Shown piece after piece: positions 1-8,408 of a stretch of 37,386 bases of DNA. The notes below the pieces were generated by a model. That model searched no databases. It had not been told where the DNA came from and saw nothing but the letters and a program-made list of their open reading frames with translations. A program made the position numbers and the translations under genes. Source of the DNA: Eshraghiella sp964441705. GTDB taxonomy: Bacteria; Bacillota; Clostridia; Lachnospirales; Lachnospiraceae. Every line of letters begins with the position of its first letter. Position 1 is the stretch's first letter. The stretch is taken from the NCBI GenBank assembly GCA_964441705.1, contig CAYTWF010000029.1:1-37386 (forward strand), read 5' to 3'.

Positions 1-173
1 AAATTAATATGAAATTTGCTCCTAAAGAATATGGTGCTAACTTCTAAAGACGGGTCTTTGCTATAATCGCCTCTGGCATATGAACCATATACAATAATCT
101 TTATGTCAGAATTACCAAGCAGCTTCCGTATGCGCTTTGCAAATTCCTGCAGTTTATTAAATATCTCATTCAT
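1..173 (-). CDS. Minimal nucleotidyltransferase (MNT) fragment, partial and probably broken
   Basis: The minus strand reads from an ATG at 173 with a strong upstream GGAAGGAGG (181-190) and stays open to the window edge. Residues 33-38 are GSYARG, the signature of nucleotidyltransferases of the MNT/HEPN antitoxin type. In that family the motif is followed within about ten residues by an acidic DxD pair that binds metal. Here the text after GDYSKD reads PSLEVSTIFF, so the second acidic motif is absent. The break lies near 46-55, where a small inverted repeat (AAAGAC-GG-GTCTTT) sits. I infer a frameshifted or truncated gene, perhaps joined to foreign DNA. The partner HEPN gene is not visible. 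The MNT call is good for the first 40 residues; function is probably lost. Confidence 0.55.
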   Translation of the reverse strand, partial: MNEIFNKLQEFAKRIRKLLGNSDIKIIVYGSYARGDYSKDPSLEVSTIFFRSKFHIN

Positions 174-197
174 ATTGAAATCCTCCTTCCTATTGTC

Positions 198-226
198 AAT
201 ATAGCATTATTATTTGCATTTTACAA
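198..226 (-). promoter_or_regulatory. Putative promoter of the MNT fragment with overlapping inverted repeat
   Basis: On the minus strand TTGTAA (221-226) and TATATT (198-203) are 17 nt apart. An inverted repeat TTGCATT/AATGCAA (214-220 and 225-231) overlaps the -35 box and could be an operator, as MNT-type modules are often autoregulated. The leader would be very short, so this is tentative. Confidence 0.3.
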
Positions 227-325
227 TGCAATAAGTTACATAATTAATATGTGATTTTATGTCAGAAGCTTATTTATTTTATTTACTTTTATAAAAAAAG
301 ATACTGTAATGAAAAAAAAGCACTT

Positions 326-355
326 TTGAAAACTGCAATATAAGAATAGCATAAT
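326..355 (+). promoter_or_regulatory. Possible promoter for the cysteine peptidase gene
   Basis: TTGAAA (326-331) and CATAAT (350-355) are separated by 18 nt, about 90 nt upstream of the peptidase start. The region 174-446 is otherwise non-coding and very AT-rich, so chance matches are likely. Confidence 0.3.
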
Positions 356-446
356 AATATGTAGTAGTTATTAGAATGTATAAGATATACTATCTACAAA
401 AAACAAGGATAACTGAAATAAGGATTAGAAAGGGAAAGGTAAAAAA

Positions 447-1622
447 ATGAAGAAAATAATGAAAAGAGTAGTAGGAGTTTTTTTTGCAGTAGCAATATTA
501 TTTGCTGGAAATTATCAAAATGTGTATGCACAGAGTAAGGCAGACGAAGAGAATAGCATCAGCGATTATATTCCAATAGAGTCACAGATTTTTTTGGAAA
601 AATCGATAAAGGGAATAATTAATGCTGCAAATGTGTATATGGAAAACATAATCAGTGATGACAAAAATTTTTCGGATTTAACGATTGGACAGCCTTATTA
701 TATTTACGATTGTGGTGCTGTGCGTCATAATCAAATATTTTATTATCCGTTAGTTGATACTAACGGCAATAATGTATTAATTGCTACCATAATGAATACA
801 GAGGATGGATGGGAATATAGTGTTTCATCTGAAATGGCTACAGAGTTAAATAATATAAATTATAATGAAAAAGATTATATTTTTTTTCGACAGGGTGGTA
901 TGATTGTTGCACAAAACGAATCAGAAAAGCTTTTTTTAACAGATGAATATTGTAGTACATGTGATATGTTAAAAAATGATTATGATACAAATTATGAAAT
1001 TATTATTGAAGGAATAGAAAAAGCAGAAGTTATTATTAAGACTGTATTAGGGGATGATATTCAAGGTGAACGTTCTTTAACTAAAAATAGTACCTATACG
1101 GCAACAACAGTAAGTTGCAATTTGGTTGGAATGGCTGGGCAAGGAGACCAAAATCTATGTTGGGCTGCTTCTGTTGCAACCGTGGTAAATTATATAAAGG
1201 AACATAAAGGGATATCTATTATAACAGCAAAAAATGTTGCAGATTTAATGAACATAAGTTATTATGCTGGTGGTGATACTAATGCTAAGCTGACAGCGTT
1301 AAATAGATATGGAGTTAAAAATTATAGCTTTCATAGTACTATGCTTGGTTGGGACTGTATAAAAAGAAATATAGATAATAAATATCCAATATTAATAGAT
1401 GGAAAAGCTGTGGGAACAAATGCAATTATATATAATCATGCAGTAACTATTTATGGATATACTGAGTATTTGGCTGGAACAAAAAATATTATTATTTGGG
1501 ATTCTGCGTTAAACGTTGGTAAAGGTGGAGTGGTAATATCATCATATAACGCCAGATCAATGTATTTTGCATCAGGAAGTTTATCTTTTCACTGGAATGG
1601 TTCTATAAGTGCATTATATTAG
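447..1622 (+). CDS. Secreted papain-like (C39/C70-like) cysteine peptidase with prodomain
   Basis: This 391-residue protein starts with a typical signal peptide (KKIMKR, then a hydrophobic stretch, cleavage probably near VYA-QS at 29). Residues about 35-220 have no motif I recognise and probably form a propeptide. The C-terminal domain has the papain-fold landmarks: an oxyanion glutamine before NLCWAAS (catalytic C238), the histidine in YNHAVTIYGY (H331), and an aspartate in IWDSA (D352) at the Asn/Asp position. The layout of signal, prodomain and catalytic domain resembles secreted bacterial C47/C39/C70-type peptidases, but I cannot assign the exact clan. A lipoprotein gene starts 16 nt downstream in the same direction, so the two are probably cotranscribed. 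The protein should act outside the cell. Its substrate is unknown. Confidence 0.8.
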   Translation: MKKIMKRVVGVFFAVAILFAGNYQNVYAQSKADEENSISDYIPIESQIFLEKSIKGIINAANVYMENIISDDKNFSDLTIGQPYYIYDCGAVRHNQIFYYPLVDTNGNNVLIATIMNTEDGWEYSVSSEMATELNNINYNEKDYIFFRQGGMIVAQNESEKLFLTDEYCSTCDMLKNDYDTNYEIIIEGIEKAEVIIKTVLGDDIQGERSLTKNSTYTATTVSCNLVGMAGQGDQNLCWAASVATVVNYIKEHKGISIITAKNVADLMNISYYAGGDTNAKLTALNRYGVKNYSFHSTMLGWDCIKRNIDNKYPILIDGKAVGTNAIIYNHAVTIYGYTEYLAGTKNIIIWDSALNVGKGGVVISSYNARSMYFASGSLSFHWNGSISALY

Positions 1623-1638
1623 TGTATGGAGGGTGCCT

Positions 1639-2469
1639 ATGCAAATCAAAAAGCAAAAAAGTATATTGCTATTAATATTAATTATGATAGTACTTACTGG
1701 TTGTAAAAATAACAAATCAATCGATAAGTCAGATGAGTATGAGACTGATAAATTCAAAGGAAAACCATTAAGTATCGAAGAACTTTCCTCGTCAGATATT
1801 GATAAAGTGGAACTTTGTTCAGAAAATACAAATGAAATTATCTGTACTATAGATGATTCCAAAACAATAATGTTATTAGTTGATGAAATAAAAAGCAATA
1901 AATTGACAGTTATTGAGAATGATATAGATAAATTACAAGATGGTTATGTATTTGCCTATTATATTGGCGATAGAAGTTGTAAGATAAAATATTCTGGAAA
2001 TATAATTTACTTTAATGATGTAGCTTATAATGTGGATGATGCGGATTTTAGTATTAAGATGAATGAATTATTTATGGAAGATATAAAAGAAAATGAGACG
2101 GGTCTGTATCTAAGCTTAACAGAAAAACTGTACCATGTGGTTAACAGGGAAATTCAGGATATTGATTATGCCAAAATTGATAAAATTGATTATTTATACT
2201 CAACTATGCTGCCAGTTGCTACAATTAGGGATACTGATGACATAAGAGCTGCAGTTAACGCACTTAAGGAGCAGGCAGTTTCAAAGGATAGTGAACATAA
2301 AGCAGATGATATTCAAAGTACATATTATATGGGATTTTTTGAAGGCGATGAGGTATATATAATGACGTTTACGTCCAAGTATCTTTTTTGGGGAGATGAA
2401 TCGTATACCTTTGATGACGAAATGGATTTCTATACCAGAGTTAATGATATATTTGCCATAGCCAACTGA
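1639..2469 (+). CDS. Lipoprotein with two internal repeats, downstream of the peptidase
   Basis: I chose the ATG at 1639 because GGAGGG (1628-1633) lies 5 nt upstream and it gives a clean lipoprotein signal: MQIKKQK, a hydrophobic run and the lipobox LTGC with lipidated C22. The mature part contains two similar halves. Each starts with an IDKVEL/IDKIDY-like strand, goes on to a TIxD...ALxxEIK-like helix, then a YYxG...I.F strand pair, and ends with a DDxDF....N.LF segment. This suggests a duplicated domain of about 100 residues. I recognise no named family. The position right after a secreted cysteine peptidase suggests a surface partner, perhaps an inhibitor, immunity or anchoring protein, but this is inference from neighbourhood alone. 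Confidence 0.7.
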   Translation: MQIKKQKSILLLILIMIVLTGCKNNKSIDKSDEYETDKFKGKPLSIEELSSSDIDKVELCSENTNEIICTIDDSKTIMLLVDEIKSNKLTVIENDIDKLQDGYVFAYYIGDRSCKIKYSGNIIYFNDVAYNVDDADFSIKMNELFMEDIKENETGLYLSLTEKLYHVVNREIQDIDYAKIDKIDYLYSTMLPVATIRDTDDIRAAVNALKEQAVSKDSEHKADDIQSTYYMGFFEGDEVYIMTFTSKYLFWGDESYTFDDEMDFYTRVNDIFAIAN

Positions 2470-2488
2470 AAATAACATGCAATAGAAG

Positions 2489-2536
2489 AGGACAGGACTG
2501 AAAGAATGAAAATAATCTTTACAGGCCTGTCCTTAA
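2489..2536. terminator. Hairpin terminator between lipoprotein and chemoreceptor genes
   Basis: AGGACAGG (2489-2496) pairs with CCTGTCCT (2526-2533), and an inner CTGAAAGA/TCTTTACAG stem extends it. It separates two convergent genes. The T tract is weak on both sides. Confidence 0.55.
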
Positions 2537-2548
2537 TATTAATTTCTG

Positions 2549-4057
2549 TTATTCTTCGGATCCAACTGACTGCTGACTGATTGTAAGCAGCTGGTCAGAT
2601 ATTGCCTGAACCTGTGCAAATGCCTCAAGCATAGTAGCAGTTAATTCTGCCTGTGCTTCAAGAGCCTCCTGAATCTCGCCAACCTGATTAAGTGATTCAA
2701 GTGTAACTTCACTCATGTCGGCTGACATAACTGATACCTCATTCTGGCAGGCCTCATTAGCTTTAAGATTGCCTTCAACCTCAGCAACCTTTTCATTGGA
2801 CCGGACCTGATAATCCAGGAGAGCACCTGCTTCATCTCTCGCAGAGGTTATCTCTGTAAGACCTGATTCAACAGTAACGGCGTTCTGGTTAACTGATTCA
2901 TGGGCATTGCTGACACTTTCATTCATGGCCTCGATACGCTGCTTAATATTAATGGTTGCATTCTTGGTGGCCTCTGCAAGCTGACCAACCTGTGAGGCAA
3001 CAACTGCAAAGCTTTTGCCATTTTCTCCGGCACGAGCTGCTTCAATTGAAGCATTAAGTGCAAGTATATTAGTCTTGGCTGCAATTGAGGATATTGTATT
3101 GGCAAAATCACTTATCTCATTACGACAGCTTTCAACAGCTGCAATCTGCTCCTGAATCGAGTCACTGCCTTGGCGTATCTGCTCCATGGCTTCAACGGCC
3201 TTGTTCATAACATCAATGTAGTTACGTGTTTTCTCATAGGAGCTGTTGGTAATCTCTGTAAGCGCCTGAGTCTGTCCGGCAATCTCCAGAATATTGGAAT
3301 CAAGCTTCTCAATGCTTTCTGAGGTCTGGTTAGCCTGGTCAAGATTATGCTCGCATCCGCTCTTGGTCTGAATAGTTATATTCTTAATACGGCTGTTATT
3401 ATCTACGGTGTCATTAATGGAGGACTTAAGATTAATCATAAGCTCTGACAGGTTGGTAGAGGCATCTCCACAATGTGTAAGAATATCCTTGACCTGCTCT
3501 GTGTTATGCAGGGTTTCCAAAAGCTTTCTTGCACGCTTTGCAAGATTTATAAATACCAGTGACATTGCAACATATTCCATTGTGTAACCCATAGTATAGG
3601 CTATGAACCATTTCATAGGTGTTGAACCATCATATATCTCAACATTTCTTGAACGGAAAAATACTGCCACAACAAGTAAAACGTATCCAATAATAGCAGT
3701 TCTAATTGTAAAGCGTCGGTCAAAATACAGACAGCTGAATGCAAGTGCAAGGCAGTAGGTCATGTAGATTCCTACGTGAGAGTTGGTAGCCATGATTGCT
3801 ATAAAAACACCAACTGCAATTATACTGTAATTCTTAAGAAAGGTGGTCTTTACCTTACATTTATAAAGAATGGTTGGTGATATTGTGCATATAAGGCCAA
3901 ATGGCAGGAGCCTGAGCAGCGCTGGTACCGTTATTGAAAATACCTTCACAATTGATAGCAGGAAAAAGACTGGAAAAATTAATGTCATCCATAACAAAAT
4001 TTTACACATCAGCCTGGTGACATCATCATCATTTTTGCTGAAAAAAGTACTGTCCAT
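2549..4057 (-). CDS. Methyl-accepting chemotaxis-type signalling protein with polytopic membrane domain
   Basis: The start at 4057 (MDSTFF) has GAGGAGG 8 nt upstream, giving 502 residues; a longer frame to 4093 would begin inside the likely -10 box. Residues about 17-172 hold five to six hydrophobic segments with only short loops, so there is no large extracytoplasmic ligand domain and no obvious HAMP. Residues about 185-500 form the long coiled-coil MCP signalling domain, with the conserved hairpin tip at about 323-356 (SIAAKTNILALNASIEAA and then GKSFAVVASQV). The protein should signal to CheW/CheA from the membrane, and may sense membrane state or a small hydrophobic ligand. No che or flagellar genes are nearby. 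It is divergent from the multi-PAS kinase, which may or may not be a functional link. Confidence 0.85.
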   Translation of the reverse strand: MDSTFFSKNDDDVTRLMCKILLWMTLIFPVFFLLSIVKVFSITVPALLRLLPFGLICTISPTILYKCKVKTTFLKNYSIIAVGVFIAIMATNSHVGIYMTYCLALAFSCLYFDRRFTIRTAIIGYVLLVVAVFFRSRNVEIYDGSTPMKWFIAYTMGYTMEYVAMSLVFINLAKRARKLLETLHNTEQVKDILTHCGDASTNLSELMINLKSSINDTVDNNSRIKNITIQTKSGCEHNLDQANQTSESIEKLDSNILEIAGQTQALTEITNSSYEKTRNYIDVMNKAVEAMEQIRQGSDSIQEQIAAVESCRNEISDFANTISSIAAKTNILALNASIEAARAGENGKSFAVVASQVGQLAEATKNATINIKQRIEAMNESVSNAHESVNQNAVTVESGLTEITSARDEAGALLDYQVRSNEKVAEVEGNLKANEACQNEVSVMSADMSEVTLESLNQVGEIQEALEAQAELTATMLEAFAQVQAISDQLLTISQQSVGSEE

Positions 4058-4091
4058 ATTTATATCCTCCTCATGGAAATAATTTATTTTC

Positions 4092-4097
4092 ATTATA
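4092..4097 (-). promoter_or_regulatory. Probable -10 box of the chemoreceptor gene
   Basis: TATAAT on the minus strand, 35 nt before the chosen start codon. No good -35 is visible (TTCCTT at 17 nt). Confidence 0.35.
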
Positions 4098-4149
4098 TAA
4101 GATTATTAAAGAAAAAGGAAGTTATTGTTAGTATATTTTAATAGAAATA

Positions 4150-4178
4150 TTGATGAAAATATATAAAAGTAGTACAAT
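4150..4178 (+). promoter_or_regulatory. Promoter of the multi-PAS hybrid kinase
   Basis: TTGATG (4150-4155) and TACAAT (4173-4178) with a 17-nt spacer, 33 nt before the ATG. Confidence 0.55.
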
Positions 4179-4210
4179 TAGTACAGTCGTATGGTAAAAG
4201 GGGAGTAAAA

Positions 4211-7200
4211 ATGGACGAAATAATTGATACATTGGAATATTTAAGAGAAATAATGAATCAGGCTCCCTGCGGAATGGGATTGTTTGAAATAGCTACGCAA
4301 AGGCCTGTATTTTTAAATGATGCTTATTATGATATTGTTGGATACAGCCGGGAGGAATATGAGAAAGTGTCCGATAATCAGATTGGCACATTGATGTTTC
4401 CTCATGACATGCCTGTGTCGGATAAAAGTCAAATTGAATTTAGTAACAATGGCAATGTAAATGGCTATGAATATAGAATCGTTCGTAAGAATAAGGAAAT
4501 TCTATGGATTAAGCTTAATGTATCAACTGTTGTATTTGAGGGCTATAGATATGCATTTGCTACATTTGTTGACATTACAAGTGAGAAGACAGCATATACC
4601 CAGCTGAACATGATAGCGGAGAATGTGGACAGCAGTATCACTATTTTTAAGGTAAAGAATGGGCGGGAAACACTTATATATGCTAATCAGAAATTCTATG
4701 AGCTTGTTGGGGTAAAGGAGAATGAATACAGGAAGCATGAAAGTATATTTAATAGTATGCTTGTATCCAGTGAGGAGCATGAGGCAATCAGAAAGGCTGT
4801 TACGCAGGCAATCAACGATGGCAGACCGGGGGTAATTGAACACAAACTGACACGTGGTGATGGGAAAACATTCTGGCTGAATAGAAGGTATATGGCAATC
4901 AAACAGGATGAACCGGATACATATCTGCTTATATCTGTTGTGACAGATATAACCCAGAGCAAGCTGCTGCAGATTAAGTCAGATATGGAGCATCATAGAT
5001 ATGGACTTGTAATTAACGAGATTAAGGCCGCTATTTTTGAATATAATTATGAGAACAATGTTACATATATGTCGGACAGCCTTTCTGGATACGCAGTTGG
5101 AGGCTGCGACAGAGATGATATAATTAGTGGTACCTGTACCGATATAGTTCATCCGGATGATGTAAAGGCATACCGGAATTTTACCGGTAAGGTATTGTCC
5201 TGTAAAGACAGAACAGAGACTATACTGAGAATGAGAATGAAGGATGGAAGCTTTCAGTGGAGTAAGCTTGTTGGTCTTGTATACAGGGACGAAGAGGAAA
5301 AGCTTGTAAAGATAATATATGTAATAATCGATATTAACGAGGAACATGAGAAAAATATTATGCTTGACACCCTGCTGAATGAGATTCCAGGTGGAGTAGC
5401 AGTATTTAGAATAGGTGAGAGCTTTGTATGCCAGTATTATTCTGATGGATTTGCTCAGATATTAGGAAGAACCAGACAGGATATTGATAGACATATACAG
5501 AATAATACTCTTATTGAGGATTTGGTTGCACCAGCAGATTACAACAAATTTGTTGAGTACATTAACAAAAGAGTAGGCAGGGGACTCTCGGTTAATTATA
5601 TTCTCAGATACTATATGAAAAATGGGGAGCTGGCATGGCTTCATATATCAGCGTCAAGAATACGTGAAGACAACGGATATCCGGTATATTATTGTGTATT
5701 TACCAAACCGTCTGAAGAAACTGAGCTATACAGGAGTATAGTAGAAGATTCGGCTGTAGGTGTATGTATTGCAGAGAGACAGACCAGGCGTGTTATATAT
5801 ATGAATGATGCTATAAGAGATTATTTTTATCTTCCTTCTAATGCAGGATTGCAGGGAAGTAATATTTCCGAGCTTATCAGCGAGGAAAATATGCTTCTTA
5901 AGGATGAAGATGTAAACAGACTGCGCTATGACAGATATACAGAGTTTAATATTGTCCTTAATGACAGAAGATATTTTGCAGTAAAGGCTAAGGCATTATT
6001 GTGGAATAATGTAGATTCATATATATTGTATGTATCGGATGAGACAGGTGAGCATGAGCAGCGTATACAGCTGGAGGCTGCCATTAACAGTGCAGAGATG
6101 TCTGTATGGACATATGACCCATATAAAAAGCTTATTATTCAGACTGGTGATTCTATTAAGCAGCATGGATTTGGCAAGGTACTGGAAAATGTACCTGAAT
6201 CTCTTGTTGAGAACGGATATGTGCATCCTGATAATGCATCAGAATATTGCAGTTTATTTAATACATTTACTGATAAGAAAACTATAGTGCAGGGGGACTT
6301 TCTTGTAAGTTCACCTAATGGTGGAAATAACTGGTGGGAGAGGGTTATTCTTACACCTGTGTTTGATAAGAATGGCAGAATAATTAATGCAATAGGAACT
6401 TCAATTAATGTTACCGAGCGTAAAGAAAAAGAAGCCAGATATCTTCGCCAGCTGGATTCAATGTCAGAGCTTGATGATGAGAATCTTATAGCCAAGGGAC
6501 GTCATAATATTACACAAAATAAGGTGCTGTTTTTCTATGGCAAGAAAAACAGTGCAATAGACATGCCAGAGGAATGTACTTACGACGAGGCACTTGAAAG
6601 TCTGGCAGGACTTGCCATTAAACGTTCCAAAAAAAGAGCAATTCTTAAAATGTTTGACAGGCAGAAGCTGATTAACGACTACATTGATGATAAGACAGAG
6701 GGGAGCATTGAATATAAGAGGTATGTTTCCAGTGGACAGTCTTTTTGGGTTGTTACAAAGTATTCGCTTATTGAAGAACCATCCACTAATGATATTATTG
6801 CATTTTTGTACACCTATGATATAACGGATAGAGTAATTGACAGACAGATTGTGTCCAAGCTCAGTGGAATGGAGTATGATGCACTGGGATTATTGGATGT
6901 TAAGACTCACCAGTATATTCTGCGTAATATTTTAAGCAAAATAGAAGGACCAACGGTAATTGGAAAAGGTGACTTTGACAAGAGGGCAAGTGAGAGACTG
7001 CCACTTATTCTGGTTCCGTCAGAACGGGAAGAGATAACCAGAGCCTTTAAAGTGGATAATATTGTTAAACAGCTCAATGATAAGACTGTGTATACGATAG
7101 CATACTCAATTCAGGATAATGGCAAAATATTTAGAAAAAAATGTCAGTTCTGCTATCTGGATGATTCAATGTCCACTATTTTGTATTGCAGAAGTGATGT

Positions 7201-8407
7201 TACAGACATATATCAGAAGGAACAGAATCAGTTGGCAAAGACAGAGGAAGCACTTGAACTTGCAAGGGAGGCAAGTAAGGCCAAGTCGGATTTCCTTTCA
7301 CGGATGAGCCATGATATAAGAACTCCTATGAATACGATTATGAATCTGACCAGGCTTGTGAGAGAGGAAATAGATAATAAGGAGGCTGCACTGGAGGATT
7401 TAAAGAAAATTGAAACCTCTAATCAGTTCCTGCTGTCTTTGGTTAATGATATTCTTGATATGTCAAGGATTGAGCAGAAGCAGATTGAACTTAATATGGA
7501 AGCCTACAGCTATGATGAATTTATTAATTATATAGAAAGCACATTTATACCATTAAGTGCACAGAAAAATATTAATTTTACAATATCCAGAGGAAAGAAT
7601 AATGTTAGTATTATTACAGATAAGGTGAGATTTAACCAAATGTGCTTTAACCTTATTTCAAATGCAATTAAGTATACTCCCGATGGAGGTAGTGTGGAAT
7701 TTCGTATGATTCATGGGGATATTGAAAATGGAGTGTTTCCATGTGATATATACGTAGCTGATAGTGGAATTGGTATGAGTGAAGCTTTTCAGAACAAAAT
7801 GTTTGAACCTTTTGCTCAGGAGGGAAGAGCCTTCAGAACTGTAGAGGGTACAGGACTGGGTCTTTCGATTGTAAAGGAAATTGTTGAATTATTTGATGGA
7901 AGCATAGATGTTAAATCACAAATTAACAAAGGAACTACCTTTCATATTCATGTTACCATGAGGGTATCTGAGCGTGTTGTAAATGACAATCGACATGATA
8001 TACTGGATATGTCAGTGCTTGATGGTAAAAAGATTCTTTTGGCAGAGGACCATCCTCTTAATCAGGAAATAGCCAGAAGACTTCTTAATAAGGCGGGGAT
8101 TCAGGTTACGATTGTGTCCAATGGACAGGAGGCTGTAGATGAATTCAACAGGAATAATGAAGAGTATGATGCAGTTCTTATGGATATGAGAATGCCGATT
8201 ATGGATGGATTGACTGCTTCGCAGAAAATACGAGAATCAGGACATGAGAATTCAGAGACAATTCCAATTATAGCAATGACAGCTAATGCATTCTCCGAGG
8301 ACAGGGAGAAATCTGTCCGTGCCGGAATGAATGCACATCTGTCAAAACCAATTGACGCAGAGCTTATGTATCGAACAATTGCTGACTGCATAGATAAGAG
8401 CTGTTAG
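4211..8407 (+). CDS. Soluble multi-PAS hybrid sensor histidine kinase with receiver domain
   Basis: This 1398-residue protein starts after AAGGGGAG (4198-4205) and has no transmembrane segment, so it is cytoplasmic. About residues 8-1000 are a chain of PAS/PAC-like modules. Clear ones lie near 8-124, 130-250, 265-378 and 620-740, more divergent ones between 380 and 620 and from 760 to 1000. A coiled coil (1003-1028) leads to the HisKA H-box SDFLSRMSHDIRTPMN with phospho-acceptor H1034. The HATPase domain has an N box (NLISNAIKYTPDGG), G1 (DSGIGMS) and G2 (GTGLGLSI). The C-terminal receiver has acidic EDH (1279-1281), phospho-acceptor D1325 in LMDMRMPIMDG, and K1379 in LSKP. No separate response regulator or HPt gene is adjacent, so its output partner is unknown. 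Its stop is one base from the stop of the convergent degV-like gene. Confidence 0.93.
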   Translation: MDEIIDTLEYLREIMNQAPCGMGLFEIATQRPVFLNDAYYDIVGYSREEYEKVSDNQIGTLMFPHDMPVSDKSQIEFSNNGNVNGYEYRIVRKNKEILWIKLNVSTVVFEGYRYAFATFVDITSEKTAYTQLNMIAENVDSSITIFKVKNGRETLIYANQKFYELVGVKENEYRKHESIFNSMLVSSEEHEAIRKAVTQAINDGRPGVIEHKLTRGDGKTFWLNRRYMAIKQDEPDTYLLISVVTDITQSKLLQIKSDMEHHRYGLVINEIKAAIFEYNYENNVTYMSDSLSGYAVGGCDRDDIISGTCTDIVHPDDVKAYRNFTGKVLSCKDRTETILRMRMKDGSFQWSKLVGLVYRDEEEKLVKIIYVIIDINEEHEKNIMLDTLLNEIPGGVAVFRIGESFVCQYYSDGFAQILGRTRQDIDRHIQNNTLIEDLVAPADYNKFVEYINKRVGRGLSVNYILRYYMKNGELAWLHISASRIREDNGYPVYYCVFTKPSEETELYRSIVEDSAVGVCIAERQTRRVIYMNDAIRDYFYLPSNAGLQGSNISELISEENMLLKDEDVNRLRYDRYTEFNIVLNDRRYFAVKAKALLWNNVDSYILYVSDETGEHEQRIQLEAAINSAEMSVWTYDPYKKLIIQTGDSIKQHGFGKVLENVPESLVENGYVHPDNASEYCSLFNTFTDKKTIVQGDFLVSSPNGGNNWWERVILTPVFDKNGRIINAIGTSINVTERKEKEARYLRQLDSMSELDDENLIAKGRHNITQNKVLFFYGKKNSAIDMPEECTYDEALESLAGLAIKRSKKRAILKMFDRQKLINDYIDDKTEGSIEYKRYVSSGQSFWVVTKYSLIEEPSTNDIIAFLYTYDITDRVIDRQIVSKLSGMEYDALGLLDVKTHQYILRNILSKIEGPTVIGKGDFDKRASERLPLILVPSEREEITRAFKVDNIVKQLNDKTVYTIAYSIQDNGKIFRKKCQFCYLDDSMSTILYCRSDVTDIYQKEQNQLAKTEEALELAREASKAKSDFLSRMSHDIRTPMNTIMNLTRLVREEIDNKEAALEDLKKIETSNQFLLSLVNDILDMSRIEQKQIELNMEAYSYDEFINYIESTFIPLSAQKNINFTISRGKNNVSIITDKVRFNQMCFNLISNAIKYTPDGGSVEFRMIHGDIENGVFPCDIYVADSGIGMSEAFQNKMFEPFAQEGRAFRTVEGTGLGLSIVKEIVELFDGSIDVKSQINKGTTFHIHVTMRVSERVVNDNRHDILDMSVLDGKKILLAEDHPLNQEIARRLLNKAGIQVTIVSNGQEAVDEFNRNNEEYDAVLMDMRMPIMDGLTASQKIRESGHENSETIPIIAMTANAFSEDREKSVRAGMNAHLSKPIDAELMYRTIADCIDKSC

Positions 8408-8408
8408 C

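Noticed and set aside
1614..1898. A 94-residue frame antisense to the lipoprotein
   Set aside because: No ribosome site, and the plus-strand lipoprotein signal and repeats are convincing.
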